Shown here in pieces: positions 17,474 through 26,742 of a stretch of DNA of 64,000 nucleotides. The notes beneath the pieces are model-generated. The model searched no databases. It had not been told where the DNA came from and saw only the letters and a program-made list of their open reading frames with translations. Both the position numbers and the translations under genes were made by a program. Position 1 is the first letter of the stretch. Each line of letters opens with the position of its first letter. Origin of the DNA: Pseudomonas fluorescens (GTDB taxonomy: Bacteria; Pseudomonadota; Gammaproteobacteria; Pseudomonadales; Pseudomonadaceae); NCBI RefSeq assembly GCF_001648775.1, contig NZ_LVEJ01000001.1:62001-126000 (forward strand), given 5' to 3'.

Positions 17474-18447
17474 GCGTCCTTGATGATGCTCAGGACGAAG
17501 CGCCGGTTTCCTGGGCATTGCGCTTTACACTTGGCGACTGGAACAGTCGCGCCTCGGTGCGCAGCAGCCCGCACGACTATCAGCTAGCCGATGACGTCCA
17601 ACAACAATTGCTCACTCGTCACTGGTTTCCACCCGCGTTCCTGCCGTACCTGGCACACCCGGCGATCATCGCGGCAGGTCGCGCCGTTACCCATCGCCTG
17701 ACAGCCAATCATCTGGTGCATTTCCTCGACTACACGACGCTGCTCGAGCACCGCATCGTCAATCGTGCCGTCGAGGTTATCGTCCACGGTGAGCTACCGG
17801 TTTTCGTGCCTGCACGCATGAAAACCGCCGCACTCCAGCTCTATACCGACGAGGGCTATCACGCACTGTTTTCCAATCGCCTCGCCGAACAGATCGCTGA
17901 CTTGCATGGCTTCAAAGGACGTCCGGTGATGCCGTTGCGCATCAGCCGCTTTAACGCTCTGATCGCCCGTACGCCTGAAAGCAAGCGGCCATTGGCGTGG
18001 TTTCTGCTTGGGTTCGTCTCGGAAACCATCATTGCCCGGGAGCTGCTCGATGTTTGCCGCGACAGTCTGGTGTCGACGGTCAACGACATGTTGCGCGATC
18101 ACCTGGCTGACGAGGCCCGCCACAGTCGCTTTTTCGCCGAAGTGTTTCATTATCTGTGGCTGACGCTGAACAGCCGCCAGCGCATCTTCGCCGCCAGAAC
18201 CGTGCTGATCGTCATCGAGATGTTCTTTGAGGTAGATACCCTTTGGTTGCAGCAGAGCCTGCGCAGCAACGGCATCGATGAAAGGGCCATCGAGGAAATC
18301 CTCGGTAGCCTGAGCGATACACACGCCAGACGTCTGCGCGCCAGAACGGGGGCCATCGCCACCGTTGATGCACTGAAAAAGGCCGGTTTCTTCGCCACCC
18401 CCAATAACCGCAAGCTTTTCGCCAAGGCAGGACTGCTCGATGAATGA
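17470..18447 (+). CDS. AurF-family di-iron oxygenase
   Basis: 325 residues from the ATG overlapping the SagB stop; an in-frame upstream ATG at 17431 lies inside that gene. The fold is the all-helical AurF/p-aminobenzoate N-oxygenase family. All seven metal ligands of AurF can be placed with correct spacing: Glu93 (TTLLEHRIV), Glu128-x-x-His131 (YTDEGYHALF), Glu185 (FVSETIIAREL) and His211-x3-Glu215-x2-His218 (DHLADEARHSRFF). The enzyme therefore should be active and use O2 to oxidise an amine (to hydroxylamine, nitroso or nitro) or a C-H bond. The neighbours (micro-peptide, flavin oxidase, exporter) suggest a peptide-derived substrate. No dedicated reductase is encoded beside it. Confidence 0.85.
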   Translation: MSVLDDAQDEAPVSWALRFTLGDWNSRASVRSSPHDYQLADDVQQQLLTRHWFPPAFLPYLAHPAIIAAGRAVTHRLTANHLVHFLDYTTLLEHRIVNRAVEVIVHGELPVFVPARMKTAALQLYTDEGYHALFSNRLAEQIADLHGFKGRPVMPLRISRFNALIARTPESKRPLAWFLLGFVSETIIARELLDVCRDSLVSTVNDMLRDHLADEARHSRFFAEVFHYLWLTLNSRQRIFAARTVLIVIEMFFEVDTLWLQQSLRSNGIDERAIEEILGSLSDTHARRLRARTGAIATVDALKKAGFFATPNNRKLFAKAGLLDE

Positions 18448-19672
18448 AGGAAAACCTGTGGTCAGCGCCCGTCAACGGCGGGGGGCCATCAGCCTGTTAC
18501 TGGCCATGGTTTTGTTGGGTGTGTTTCCGCTGGATGTCCTGCTGCCTTCGTTCCCGGCCCTGGCCGAGCACTTTCGCACCAGCCCGGCAGACATCGCGCT
18601 GTCGATCAGTCTGTTCGCCGTGGGCATCGCCTTTGCTCAATTGCTGATCGGACCACTCTCGGACGTGATCGGGCGCAAGGGCTTGCTGCTGGTGGGCATG
18701 AGTATTTCGATGCTCGGTGCCCTCGGCTGCGCTTTGACCAGCGACTACACGCTGTTTCTCGGATTCAGGCTGATCCAGGCCCTGGGTTGCGGCTGTTTCG
18801 TGTTGTCCCAGGCGCTGGTGCAGGATCTGTTCGAAGGCGAGGAGCGCGATCGCCTGCGTATCCTGATGGTGACCGCCACCGGGTTGTTCATCTCGGTATC
18901 GCCATTGGCCGGCACCTTCCTGCAGGCCACCCTCGGCTGGCGAGGCAGCTTCTGGGTGTTCGCCGCACTGGCGGCAGCGGTTCTGTTCAAGGCCTGGCTG
19001 TTTCTCGACAACAGCCGGCCTGTCGCCAGTGACCGTCCACACAATTTCCTCAAGGCTTACCAAAGGGTGCTGGGAGATTTCGATTTCGTGGGGCACTGGC
19101 TTATTTCGGCTTTCGCTTTCGCCTGCCATTTCTCGTTCATTGTGATCTCGCCGCTGATCTTCATGGATCAGCTGCAACTGTCGGCCTATGACTTCTCACT
19201 GATATTGCTGGTCTACGGCGCCGCCTACGTAGTCGGTGGCATCATCGCCACCGTGCTCAGCCGCCGGATAACGCCCGGCCAGCAAATCGTCGTCGGACTG
19301 AGCCTGATCCTGATTTCGGGGCTGGTCATGCTCAGTCTGAGCGCAAACTTCGAACTGTCACCCGCCACCGTATTGATCCCGATGCTGATCTGCACCGCCG
19401 GCACCACCATTGCCCGGCCGGCAGCCACGTCGCGGGCCATGGGGCTGTTCCCGGAGATCGCCGGTACATCGGCTGCGGCAGGCAGCACGCTCATTTTCAT
19501 CTGCGGCGGTTTGATCAGCGCATTGATCAGCCTGAGCCCGGCCAATCTCCAGTCGACGCTGGGCTACAGCTTTGTCTTGCTCAGCGTCGTGGCACTGGCA
19601 CTGAACCGTCGGATCAGCCGGCGCAACAGAACCCTTCAGGTCACCGCCATAGTGCAACCGGGAGCGGACTGA
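18440..19672 (+). CDS. Bcr/CflA-type MFS drug exporter
   Basis: 410 residues with 12 predicted membrane segments. The DHA1 motif A is GPLSDVIGRKGLLL (about residues 71-84), and motif-C-type Gly/Pro-rich sequence occurs in TM5 (VTATGLFISVSPLAGTF). It belongs to the Bcr/CflA proton-driven multidrug/sulfonamide efflux group. It overlaps the AurF-like gene by 8 nt, so it is translationally coupled to the cassette. The likely role is export of, or self-protection against, the product made by the two oxidative enzymes. Confidence 0.88.
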   Translation: MNEGKPVVSARQRRGAISLLLAMVLLGVFPLDVLLPSFPALAEHFRTSPADIALSISLFAVGIAFAQLLIGPLSDVIGRKGLLLVGMSISMLGALGCALTSDYTLFLGFRLIQALGCGCFVLSQALVQDLFEGEERDRLRILMVTATGLFISVSPLAGTFLQATLGWRGSFWVFAALAAAVLFKAWLFLDNSRPVASDRPHNFLKAYQRVLGDFDFVGHWLISAFAFACHFSFIVISPLIFMDQLQLSAYDFSLILLVYGAAYVVGGIIATVLSRRITPGQQIVVGLSLILISGLVMLSLSANFELSPATVLIPMLICTAGTTIARPAATSRAMGLFPEIAGTSAAAGSTLIFICGGLISALISLSPANLQSTLGYSFVLLSVVALALNRRISRRNRTLQVTAIVQPGAD

Positions 19673-19929
19673 ACCTGCCGATCGTCATCCCACACGCACC
19701 GTCGGCACTGGAACAACACTTTGCGCCATTCCCTCCAGGCGCCAGCGGTGTAGAATCGGCTGATTCATCGCCATTCATCCCCCGGCGGGTTTATGAGCTC
19801 AGGCTGAGACCAGCGGCGATCCCGCAACGTCATCGGCAACTTCACGGACACACGGCCATTTCTGAGTGTTCCAGACGTCAATAGAAGCTCACTCCCATTT
19901 AGTACCTGATTAGCCGCCCGGAGTGCTCC
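19673..19929. other. Intergenic region upstream of ilvD
   Basis: 257 bp between the exporter and ilvD. It holds the ilvD ribosome site (CGGAG before the ATG). I see no leader peptide with branched-chain codons and no terminator-antiterminator structure, so ilvD does not look attenuator-controlled here. Confidence 0.5.
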
Positions 19930-21771
19930 ATGCCAGATTACCGCTCGAAAACATCCACCCACGGCCGCAACATGGCCGGCGCCCGCGCACTGTGGCGCGC
20001 CACGGGGATGAAAGATGACGACTTCAAAAAGCCGATCATCGCCATTGCCAACTCGTTCACCCAGTTCGTACCCGGCCACGTGCACCTGAAGGACTTGGGC
20101 CAACTGGTCGCCCGCGAAATTGAACGCGCCGGCGGTGTCGCGAAAGAATTCAACACCATCGCCGTGGATGACGGCATCGCCATGGGTCACGACGGCATGC
20201 TCTATTCGCTGCCGAGCCGCGAGATCATCGCCGACTCCGTCGAGTACATGGTCAACGCCCATTGCGCCGACGCCATCGTGTGCATTTCCAACTGCGACAA
20301 GATCACCCCGGGCATGTTGATGGCCGCCTTGCGCCTGAACATTCCGGTGATCTTCGTTTCCGGCGGCCCGATGGAAGCCGGCAAGACCAAACTCGCTTCC
20401 CACGGTCTCGACCTCGTCGACGCCATGGTGATCGCCGCCGACGAAAGCGCTTCTGACGAGAAAGTCGCTGAGTACGAGCGCAGCGCCTGCCCGACGTGCG
20501 GTTCGTGCTCCGGCATGTTCACCGCCAACTCGATGAACTGCCTGACCGAAGCCCTCGGCCTGGCCTTGCCGGGCAACGGTTCCACTCTGGCCACCCACAG
20601 CGACCGCGAACAGCTGTTCCTGCAGGCCGGCCGTACCATCGTCGAGCTGTGCAAGCGTTACTACGGCGAGAACGACGAGTCGGTATTGCCGCGCAATATC
20701 GCCAACTTCAAGGCGTTCGAGAACGCGATGATGCTCGACATCGCCATGGGCGGTTCGACCAACACCATCCTGCACTTGCTCGCCGCTGCCCAGGAAGCCG
20801 AGATCGATTTCGACCTGCGCGACATCGACCGTCTTTCGCGCACCGTTCCACAGCTGTGCAAAGTCGCGCCGAACATCCAGAAGTACCACATGGAAGACGT
20901 GCACCGCGCTGGTGGCATCTTCAGCATCCTCGGTTCGCTGGCCCGTGGCGGCCTGCTGCACACCGATCTGCCAACCGTGCACAGTCGCAGCATGGAAGAA
21001 GCCATCGCCAAGTGGGACATCACCCAGACCACCGATGAAGCCGTGCATCACTTCTTCAAGGCCGGCCCTGCCGGTATCCCGACGCAGACGGCGTTCAGCC
21101 AGTCGACCCGTTGGGAAACCCTCGATGACGACCGTGAAAATGGCTGCATCCGCAGCTTCGAGCACGCCTATTCGCAAGAAGGTGGTTTGGCCGTGCTGTA
21201 CGGCAACATCGCCCTCGACGGTTGCGTGGTGAAAACCGCCGGTGTCGACGAATCGATCCACGTCTTCGAAGGCAACGCGAAGATCTTCGAAAGCCAGGAC
21301 AGTGCCGTACGCGGCATCCTCGCTGACGAAGTGAAGGCTGGCGACATCGTCATCATTCGCTACGAAGGCCCGAAAGGCGGCCCGGGCATGCAGGAAATGC
21401 TCTACCCGACGTCGTACCTGAAATCCAAAGGTCTGGGCAAAGCCTGTGCGCTGCTCACCGACGGGCGTTTCTCCGGCGGTACTTCCGGTCTGTCCATCGG
21501 TCACGCTTCGCCTGAGGCTGCGGCCGGCGGCGCGATCGGTCTGGTGCAGGATGGCGACAAGGTGCTGATCGACATTCCGAACCGTTCGATCAACCTGTTG
21601 GTCAGCGACGAAGAACTGGCGGCACGCCGCGCCGAGCAGGACAAGAAAGGCTGGAAACCGGTCGAGATTCGTCCACGCAAAGTGACCACCGCCCTCAAGG
21701 CCTACGCCCTGCTGGCGACCAGTGCCGACAAAGGTGCTGTGCGTAACAAAGCGATGCTCGACGGACTATAA
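19930..21771 (+). CDS. ilvD: Dihydroxy-acid dehydratase
   Basis: 613 residues. It converts 2,3-dihydroxy-isovalerate and its methylvalerate analogue to the 2-keto acids for valine, isoleucine and leucine synthesis. Iron-sulfur cysteines are in [11 protein letters not shown] and [11 protein letters not shown], and the C-terminal signature is [20 protein letters not shown]. The length and Cys pattern fit the [4Fe-4S] IlvD of gamma-proteobacteria. It is not in an operon with other ilv genes, and it is followed by a strong terminator and then a REPIN. Confidence 0.97.
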   Translation: MPDYRSKTSTHGRNMAGARALWRATGMKDDDFKKPIIAIANSFTQFVPGHVHLKDLGQLVAREIERAGGVAKEFNTIAVDDGIAMGHDGMLYSLPSREIIADSVEYMVNAHCADAIVCISNCDKITPGMLMAALRLNIPVIFVSGGPMEAGKTKLASHGLDLVDAMVIAADESASDEKVAEYERSACPTCGSCSGMFTANSMNCLTEALGLALPGNGSTLATHSDREQLFLQAGRTIVELCKRYYGENDESVLPRNIANFKAFENAMMLDIAMGGSTNTILHLLAAAQEAEIDFDLRDIDRLSRTVPQLCKVAPNIQKYHMEDVHRAGGIFSILGSLARGGLLHTDLPTVHSRSMEEAIAKWDITQTTDEAVHHFFKAGPAGIPTQTAFSQSTRWETLDDDRENGCIRSFEHAYSQEGGLAVLYGNIALDGCVVKTAGVDESIHVFEGNAKIFESQDSAVRGILADEVKAGDIVIIRYEGPKGGPGMQEMLYPTSYLKSKGLGKACALLTDGRFSGGTSGLSIGHASPEAAAGGAIGLVQDGDKVLIDIPNRSINLLVSDEELAARRAEQDKKGWKPVEIRPRKVTTALKAYALLATSADKGAVRNKAMLDGL

Positions 21772-21787
21772 GTCTTAACCGTCGAAC

Positions 21788-21822
21788 AAAAAATGCCCCG
21801 CCAAGTGCGGGGCATTTTTTTG
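21788..21822 (+). terminator. ilvD intrinsic terminator
   Basis: The stem AATGCCCCGC / GCGGGGCATT is flanked by an A-run upstream and TTTTTTT downstream, so it can act in both directions. Confidence 0.92.
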
Positions 21823-21857
21823 TCTGACCGAAATCCCAAAGTCACTGCAGATCAAAC

Positions 21858-21946
21858 TGTGGGAGCGAGCCTGCTCGCGAATACGGTATGTCAGAAACAG
21901 AGAGGGCGACTGACACTGCGCTTTCGCGAGCAGGCTCGCTCCCACA
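21858..21946. repeat. REPIN 5
   Basis: An inverted REP pair between the convergent ilvD and pchP genes, just after the ilvD terminator. Confidence 0.95.
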
Positions 21947-21961
21947 TTGGATCGGTGTGGC

Positions 21962-23023
21962 TTACTGGATTTCTTCTGGCTTAACGATCACCCAGTTCTT
22001 GTCCGCCGTCACCGGCAATCCTTCCTTGGCCTGCGCTGCTGCATGCTTGGCCATCATGCCGTTCAACTGCGTCATGTATTTGTCCTTGCGGTTGATCCAC
22101 AGGTGAATCCCGCCCTTGGCCACATCCACATCGTGGAACAGCATGTAACCGTCGCTGGTCGGGGTATCGCCACCGACCAGGACCGGTTTTTTCCACTCAT
22201 CGATGTAGGTAAGGATCGCCGCGTGCTTGCCGGCCATCCACGTTGCCGGGGTCCACAGGTATGGCGTCAGCTCCAGGCCCAGGTTGGCCTTCTCGTCATA
22301 TTTGCCGGCGGTAATCTGCTTGCGTGCGGTGGTCAGTTCGTTGGTCTCGCGATTCTTCAGCAGTGTGGTCACGCCGATGACGTTCTGCGGTTTGACGTTG
22401 TAGCCGTACTTCGGATCCGCCGCGACCATGCGCACCAGTTCTTCCGAGGCGGCAGTCATCACGTAAACCTCGATGCCGTTCTCCATCAGCTTGTTGTACA
22501 GCTCTTGCTGGCCAGTGAAGATCTTCGGCGGATTGACGTCGAGCTTCTTGACCACATCACCTTCGTAATAAGTCGCCGGCACCGGTTTGCCCGAGGCCAT
22601 CAACTCATCGACATAGCCCTTCAGCTCTTTGAGGGTGAAGCCGGAGAACACCTGCGCCACCCACGGGTAGCAGACCATGTCGTCGACTTCACAGAGACGG
22701 TAGTAGTAACTGAACAGGCTTTCCTTGTGGTCGGCGGTGTCCTTGAACGGCATCAGTTTCAGGGAGGGATCGAGTTTGTCGCGGGTGATCAGGCCCTTGT
22801 TTTCCATGAACGGCAGCAAGGATTCTTCAAGGTCGTAGCGGTAACTGGTGTTGTCCATGTCGAACACCGCGTAGTTACCCTTGTTGGCGTTGGCGGCGAT
22901 CATCGCGTCCAGCGCCTTGGCCTGATCCGCCGGCCAGTGTTTCAGGTCGGTGGCGAAAGCCTGAGTAGCCAGGCCCATGCCCACTGTCAGCGCGACAGCC
23001 AGAAATTTCGGTGCGAACTTCAT
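21962..23023 (-). CDS. pchP: Phosphorylcholine phosphatase (HAD family)
   Basis: 353 residues with a Sec signal peptide (cleavage after VGMGLATQAFA). The HAD motif I is FDMDNTSYRYD, motif II lies in VYVMTAASEE, and motif III and the DxxxD-type motif are in VLVGGDTPTSDGYM. The sequence matches P. aeruginosa PchP, a periplasmic Mg-dependent phosphatase that releases phosphate from phosphorylcholine produced by phospholipase C, supplying choline and phosphate. In P. aeruginosa it is induced by choline; no such site can be confirmed here. It is divergent from a cystine transporter gene. Confidence 0.92.
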   Translation of the reverse strand: MKFAPKFLAVALTVGMGLATQAFATDLKHWPADQAKALDAMIAANANKGNYAVFDMDNTSYRYDLEESLLPFMENKGLITRDKLDPSLKLMPFKDTADHKESLFSYYYRLCEVDDMVCYPWVAQVFSGFTLKELKGYVDELMASGKPVPATYYEGDVVKKLDVNPPKIFTGQQELYNKLMENGIEVYVMTAASEELVRMVAADPKYGYNVKPQNVIGVTTLLKNRETNELTTARKQITAGKYDEKANLGLELTPYLWTPATWMAGKHAAILTYIDEWKKPVLVGGDTPTSDGYMLFHDVDVAKGGIHLWINRKDKYMTQLNGMMAKHAAAQAKEGLPVTADKNWVIVKPEEIQ

Positions 23024-23070
23024 AAGCCTCTTCTCCCTGATTCAAAGAGATCGACGCTAACAAATAAGTG

Positions 23071-23089
23071 TGACAGTCCTCGTCTGTCA
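23071..23089. promoter_or_regulatory. Inverted repeat between pchP and the cystine transporter gene
   Basis: TGACAG (23071-23076) and CTGTCA (23084-23089) are separated by 7 nt in the 241-bp divergent promoter region, 48 bp from the pchP start. The binding protein is unknown. Confidence 0.35.
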
Positions 23090-23264
23090 GCGACCGCCCA
23101 CGTCCCTATTGCGCCAGATGCATTGCCGAGAGCGACACGTGCTTATTCCAAAAACGACGGACAACCTTCGATTTCGGTATTAATTCATTGCAAATCAAAC
23201 TGTTAGGCTTGCCGGTTCACAGTTGCCCAAGAATGCGACTGGCACAAGTCTTATCGGAGTTTTC

Positions 23265-24656
23265 ATGAATCTGCCACTGATCCTCAATCTGCTGGTGTTC
23301 CTCGCCCTGCTGTTCGGTCTGGCACAGACCCGCCACACCACGTGGAGCCTGGCGAAAAAAGTTCTGCTCGCACTCGCGCTGGGCGTGGCGTTCGGCGTTG
23401 CACTGCACACCGTTTACGGTGCCGGCAACCCGGTGCTGAAAGCCTCGATCGGCTGGTTTGATCTGGTCGGCAACGGCTACGTGCAGTTGCTGCAAATGAT
23501 CGTCATCCCGCTGGTGTTCGCCTCGATCCTCAGCGCCGTGGCGCGTCTGCACAACGCTTCGTCGCTGGGCAAGATCAGTTTCCTGACCATCGGCACCCTG
23601 CTGTTCACCACCGCGATTGCGGCGCTGATCGGTATCGGCCTGACCAACCTGTTCGGCCTCACCGCTGAAGGTCTGATCGCCGGCACCCAGGAAATGGCCC
23701 GTCTGCAAACCATTCAGACCGACTACGCCGGCAAGGTCGCTGACCTCAATGTGCCGCAACTGCTGCTGTCGTTCATCCCGCAAAACCCCTTTGCCGATCT
23801 GGCGCGGGCCAAGCCGACGTCAATCATCAGCGTGGTGATTTTCGCTGCATTCCTCGGGGTTGCCGCGCTGCAACTGCTCAAGGATGACGTCGAGAAAGGT
23901 CAGAAAGTGATCAACGCCATCGACACCCTGCAGGCCTGGGTGATGCGTCTGGTGCGTCTGGTGATGAAGCTGACCCCGTACGGCGTGCTGGCGCTGATGA
24001 CCAAAGTGGTCGCCGGTTCCAACCTGCAGGACATCATCAAACTCGGCAGCTTCGTCGTGGTCTCGTACCTCGGTCTGGGCCTGATGTTCGTCGTGCACGG
24101 CTTGCTGGTTTCGGCCGCAGGGATCAACCCGCTGCGTTTCTTCCGCAAGATCTGGCCGGTGCTGACGTTCGCGTTCACCAGCCGCTCCAGTGCCGCCAGC
24201 ATTCCGCTGAGCATTGAAGCGCAGACTCGTCGTCTGGGGATTCCGCAGTCGGTGGCGAGTTTTGCGGCATCGTTCGGTGCGACCATCGGCCAGAACGGTT
24301 GCGCCGGTCTGTACCCGGCGATGTTGGCGGTGATGGTGGCGCCGACCGTTGGTATCAACCCGCTGGATCCGCTGTGGATCGCGACGTTGGTGGCAATTGT
24401 GACGTTGAGTTCGGCCGGTGTGGCCGGTGTCGGTGGTGGCGCGACGTTCGCGGCATTGATCGTGCTGCCGGCGATGGGCTTGCCGGTGTCACTGGTGGCG
24501 TTGCTGATTTCGGTTGAGCCGCTGATCGATATGGGTCGCACGGCGTTGAACGTGAGCGGTTCGATTACCGCTGGCGCAATTACCAGTCAGGTGATGCAGC
24601 AGACCGATAAAGAGTTGCTGGATGCTGATGAGCATGCGGAGTTGGCGCAGGCTTAA
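23265..24656 (+). CDS. tcyP: L-cystine/dicarboxylate-type symporter (TcyP/YdjN-like)
   Basis: 463 residues from ATG 23265, with CGGAG 5 nt upstream; the earlier open frame from 23223 lacks a ribosome site. It belongs to the DAACS (glutamate/dicarboxylate:cation) transporter family. Conserved elements are [19 protein letters not shown], the serine-rich hairpin [16 protein letters not shown], and the substrate/cation region [16 protein letters not shown] and [17 protein letters not shown]. This pattern and length fit the L-cystine-specific TcyP/YdjN branch. It imports cystine across the inner membrane. The assignment to cystine rather than dicarboxylate is from family resemblance. Confidence 0.82.
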   Translation: MNLPLILNLLVFLALLFGLAQTRHTTWSLAKKVLLALALGVAFGVALHTVYGAGNPVLKASIGWFDLVGNGYVQLLQMIVIPLVFASILSAVARLHNASSLGKISFLTIGTLLFTTAIAALIGIGLTNLFGLTAEGLIAGTQEMARLQTIQTDYAGKVADLNVPQLLLSFIPQNPFADLARAKPTSIISVVIFAAFLGVAALQLLKDDVEKGQKVINAIDTLQAWVMRLVRLVMKLTPYGVLALMTKVVAGSNLQDIIKLGSFVVVSYLGLGLMFVVHGLLVSAAGINPLRFFRKIWPVLTFAFTSRSSAASIPLSIEAQTRRLGIPQSVASFAASFGATIGQNGCAGLYPAMLAVMVAPTVGINPLDPLWIATLVAIVTLSSAGVAGVGGGATFAALIVLPAMGLPVSLVALLISVEPLIDMGRTALNVSGSITAGAITSQVMQQTDKELLDADEHAELAQA

Positions 24657-24681
24657 GCTCTTCTTTGCCTGATCCGGCCTC

Positions 24682-24742
24682 TTCGCGAGCAGGCTCGCTC
24701 CCACATCGGAATGCATTTCCCCTGTGGGAGCGAGCTTGCTCC
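24682..24742. repeat. REPIN 6, second arm truncated
   Basis: The first REP is complete. The second breaks off after GCGAGCTTGCTC, where it continues CGGGTGGCG instead of the expected GCGAA. It lies between the convergent tcyP and folA genes. Confidence 0.85.
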
Positions 24743-24764
24743 GGGTGGCGTTCCGACGAAGCTC

Positions 24765-25277
24765 TCAGGCTTTCTCCCAAACCTCAAAGCTATACGCGGG
24801 TTTGTCGCCCTCAGCCGGATTCGGCACATTCGACACCAGCTTCCACTGCTGCAAATCAAACTCTGGAAACCACGCATCCCCCTCCGGGCTCAACGCCACG
24901 CGGGTCAGATACAGACGATCCGCCTGCGCCAGCCCTTGCGCATATAACTGCGCACCACCAATCAGCATCAGCTCATCAACGCCCTGCGCCTTCGCCCATT
25001 CCTCGGCGCGAACCACTGCTGCTTCCAGCGATGGGTAAACCTCGGCACCTTCGAGCACCAGATCGGCCTGACGGCTGACCACGATGTTCAAGCGTCCCGG
25101 CAACGGCCGACCGAGCGAATCCCAGGTCTTGCGACCCATGATGATCGGCTTGCCCAAGGTCGTGGCCTTGAAGTATTTGAAGTCCCCCGGCAGGTGCCAG
25201 GGCATGCTGTTGTCGACGCCGATCACGCGGTTTTCACCGAGGGCTGCGATCAGGCTGAGGGGGAGTGATTTAGTCAT
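24765..25277 (-). CDS. folA: Dihydrofolate reductase
   Basis: 170 residues from the ATG at 25277; the frame is open further upstream, but the family begins at SLPLSLIAALGENRVIG. It reduces dihydrofolate to tetrahydrofolate with NADPH. Key motifs are the substrate loop SMPWHLPGDFKYFK, IIMGRKTWDSLGRPLPGR, and LIGGAQLYAQGL for NADPH binding. In this window it lies 13 kb from thyA, the enzyme that produces its substrate. Confidence 0.96.
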   Translation of the reverse strand: MTKSLPLSLIAALGENRVIGVDNSMPWHLPGDFKYFKATTLGKPIIMGRKTWDSLGRPLPGRLNIVVSRQADLVLEGAEVYPSLEAAVVRAEEWAKAQGVDELMLIGGAQLYAQGLAQADRLYLTRVALSPEGDAWFPEFDLQQWKLVSNVPNPAEGDKPAYSFEVWEKA

Positions 25278-25362
25278 GCCGGCGAGGATACCAGAGCCGC
25301 GCTTACCCCGATAAGCGCCACAGCGGTTATGCTCAGCGCTCAATTGAGCGACGGGATGCCGC

Positions 25363-26742
25363 GTGACTGAACTGACTCCACTGCAAAACCTCTGGCTGAC
25401 CGAGACCGTGCGCCTGCGCGAAGAACACGCAGGCCCATTGGATGATCTGGAAGCCAACCGACTGGCGCGCACGGCCGGCGGCGATCTGCCGAGCCGCATT
25501 CAGCGCCGGGCGTTATGGCTGGCCGAGCGTGATGGGCTGACCAATGCACTCAAACACTGGCTGCAAGGCGCACGTCTGGCGCTGGTGCTGATGGCGCTTC
25601 TGGCCTGCGTCACCGGGGCTGGCATGGCATTTTCTGCGCTGGGCGACGGAACACGAGCGGTAAACATTTTCTGGGCGCTGGGCACGTTGCTCGGGGTCAA
25701 TCTGATCCTGCTGCTGAGCTGGGCATTCGGCCTACTGTTCGCCGGCGAACACGCTGCTGCGCTTGGCCGCCTGTGGCTGTGGCTCAGCGAAAAATTTGCC
25801 CGGGACGCCAAAGCCGCGCAGTTGCCCCCCGCATTGCTGGTCTTGCTGCAACGCCACAAACTCAATCGTTGGGCGATTGGCTCACTGGTCAATGGCCTGT
25901 GGCTGCTGATCATGTTCAGCGCGCTGAGCATGCTGATATTGATGATGGCCACTCGGCAATATGACTTCATCTGGGAAAGCACGCTGCTGGGCGCTGACTT
26001 CTTCGCAGCACTGACTGATGCGTTGACGGTTATTCCCCATGCGCTGGGCTGGAGTGCGCCGAGCGTGGACATGATCCGCGTGACGCTGGACACCGATTAC
26101 AACCGCGTCCTGGTTCGCCAGATGTGGGCGATATGGCTGGTCGGCGCGGTGCTGATCTATGGCGTGCTCCCCCGCCTGCTGCTGATGCTGTTCTGCCGTT
26201 GGCGCTGGAAGCGTGGACGTGATCGCTTGCGTCTGGAACTAAACCTGCCCGGCTACGCGCAACTGCGCGAACGCTTGATGCCGACCAGCGAACGCCTTGG
26301 CGTCAACGATCCTGCGCCTGCGCAATTGCATCGCGTCGAAAGCAGCGTTGGCGAACTCGCCAGCGAAGGCGCGTTGCTGGTCGCCATCGAACTCGACGAA
26401 CAGCGCCCATGGCCACCCGCGTTGCCGAAAAACGTCAGTAACGCTGGCATCCTCGACAGCCGCGAATCACGCCACAAACTCCTCGAACAACTCAGTCGTT
26501 TCCCGCCGGCGCGTCTGGCGATTGCCTGCGATCCTCGACGTTCACCGGATCGCGGCAGTCTCGCGCTAATCGCCGAACTGGCACGCAGCGCGGGCGAAAC
26601 CCGCGTCTGGCTGCTGCAAGCGCCGCCCGGCGAAGCACTCGATGCCGAACGCCTCGGCGACTGGCACATCGCGCTGCAACAACTGGATCTGCAATTTGCC
26701 GATTGCGCGCCGTTGAACTGGCTGGAGACTGGCCATGACTGA
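25363..26742 (+). CDS. DUF2868 membrane protein
   Basis: 459 residues from a GTG start. Four hydrophobic segments are visible in the first 280 residues: around LVLMALLACVTGAGMAFSAL, WALGTLLGVNLILLLSWAF, NGLWLLIMFSALSMLILMM and WAIWLVGAVLIYGVLPRLLL. A cytoplasmic C-terminal domain follows (VAIELDEQRPWPPALP ... LAIACDPRRSPDRG). It overlaps the DUF3482 GTPase gene by 8 nt. The pairing of DUF2868 with DUF3482 recurs in proteobacteria, and the function is not known. The translational overlap suggests a stable complex in which this protein anchors the GTPase. Confidence 0.85.
   Translation: MTELTPLQNLWLTETVRLREEHAGPLDDLEANRLARTAGGDLPSRIQRRALWLAERDGLTNALKHWLQGARLALVLMALLACVTGAGMAFSALGDGTRAVNIFWALGTLLGVNLILLLSWAFGLLFAGEHAAALGRLWLWLSEKFARDAKAAQLPPALLVLLQRHKLNRWAIGSLVNGLWLLIMFSALSMLILMMATRQYDFIWESTLLGADFFAALTDALTVIPHALGWSAPSVDMIRVTLDTDYNRVLVRQMWAIWLVGAVLIYGVLPRLLLMLFCRWRWKRGRDRLRLELNLPGYAQLRERLMPTSERLGVNDPAPAQLHRVESSVGELASEGALLVAIELDEQRPWPPALPKNVSNAGILDSRESRHKLLEQLSRFPPARLAIACDPRRSPDRGSLALIAELARSAGETRVWLLQAPPGEALDAERLGDWHIALQQLDLQFADCAPLNWLETGHD

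Noticed and set aside
19765..21504. 579-codon open frame on the minus strand
   Set aside because: It is the antisense shadow of ilvD in GC-rich DNA; the protein is low complexity (His/Arg/Val rich) and matches no family.
23223..23264. Upstream start of the cystine transporter
   Set aside because: No ribosome site, whereas CGGAG sits 5 nt before ATG 23265, where the hydrophobic N-terminus begins.
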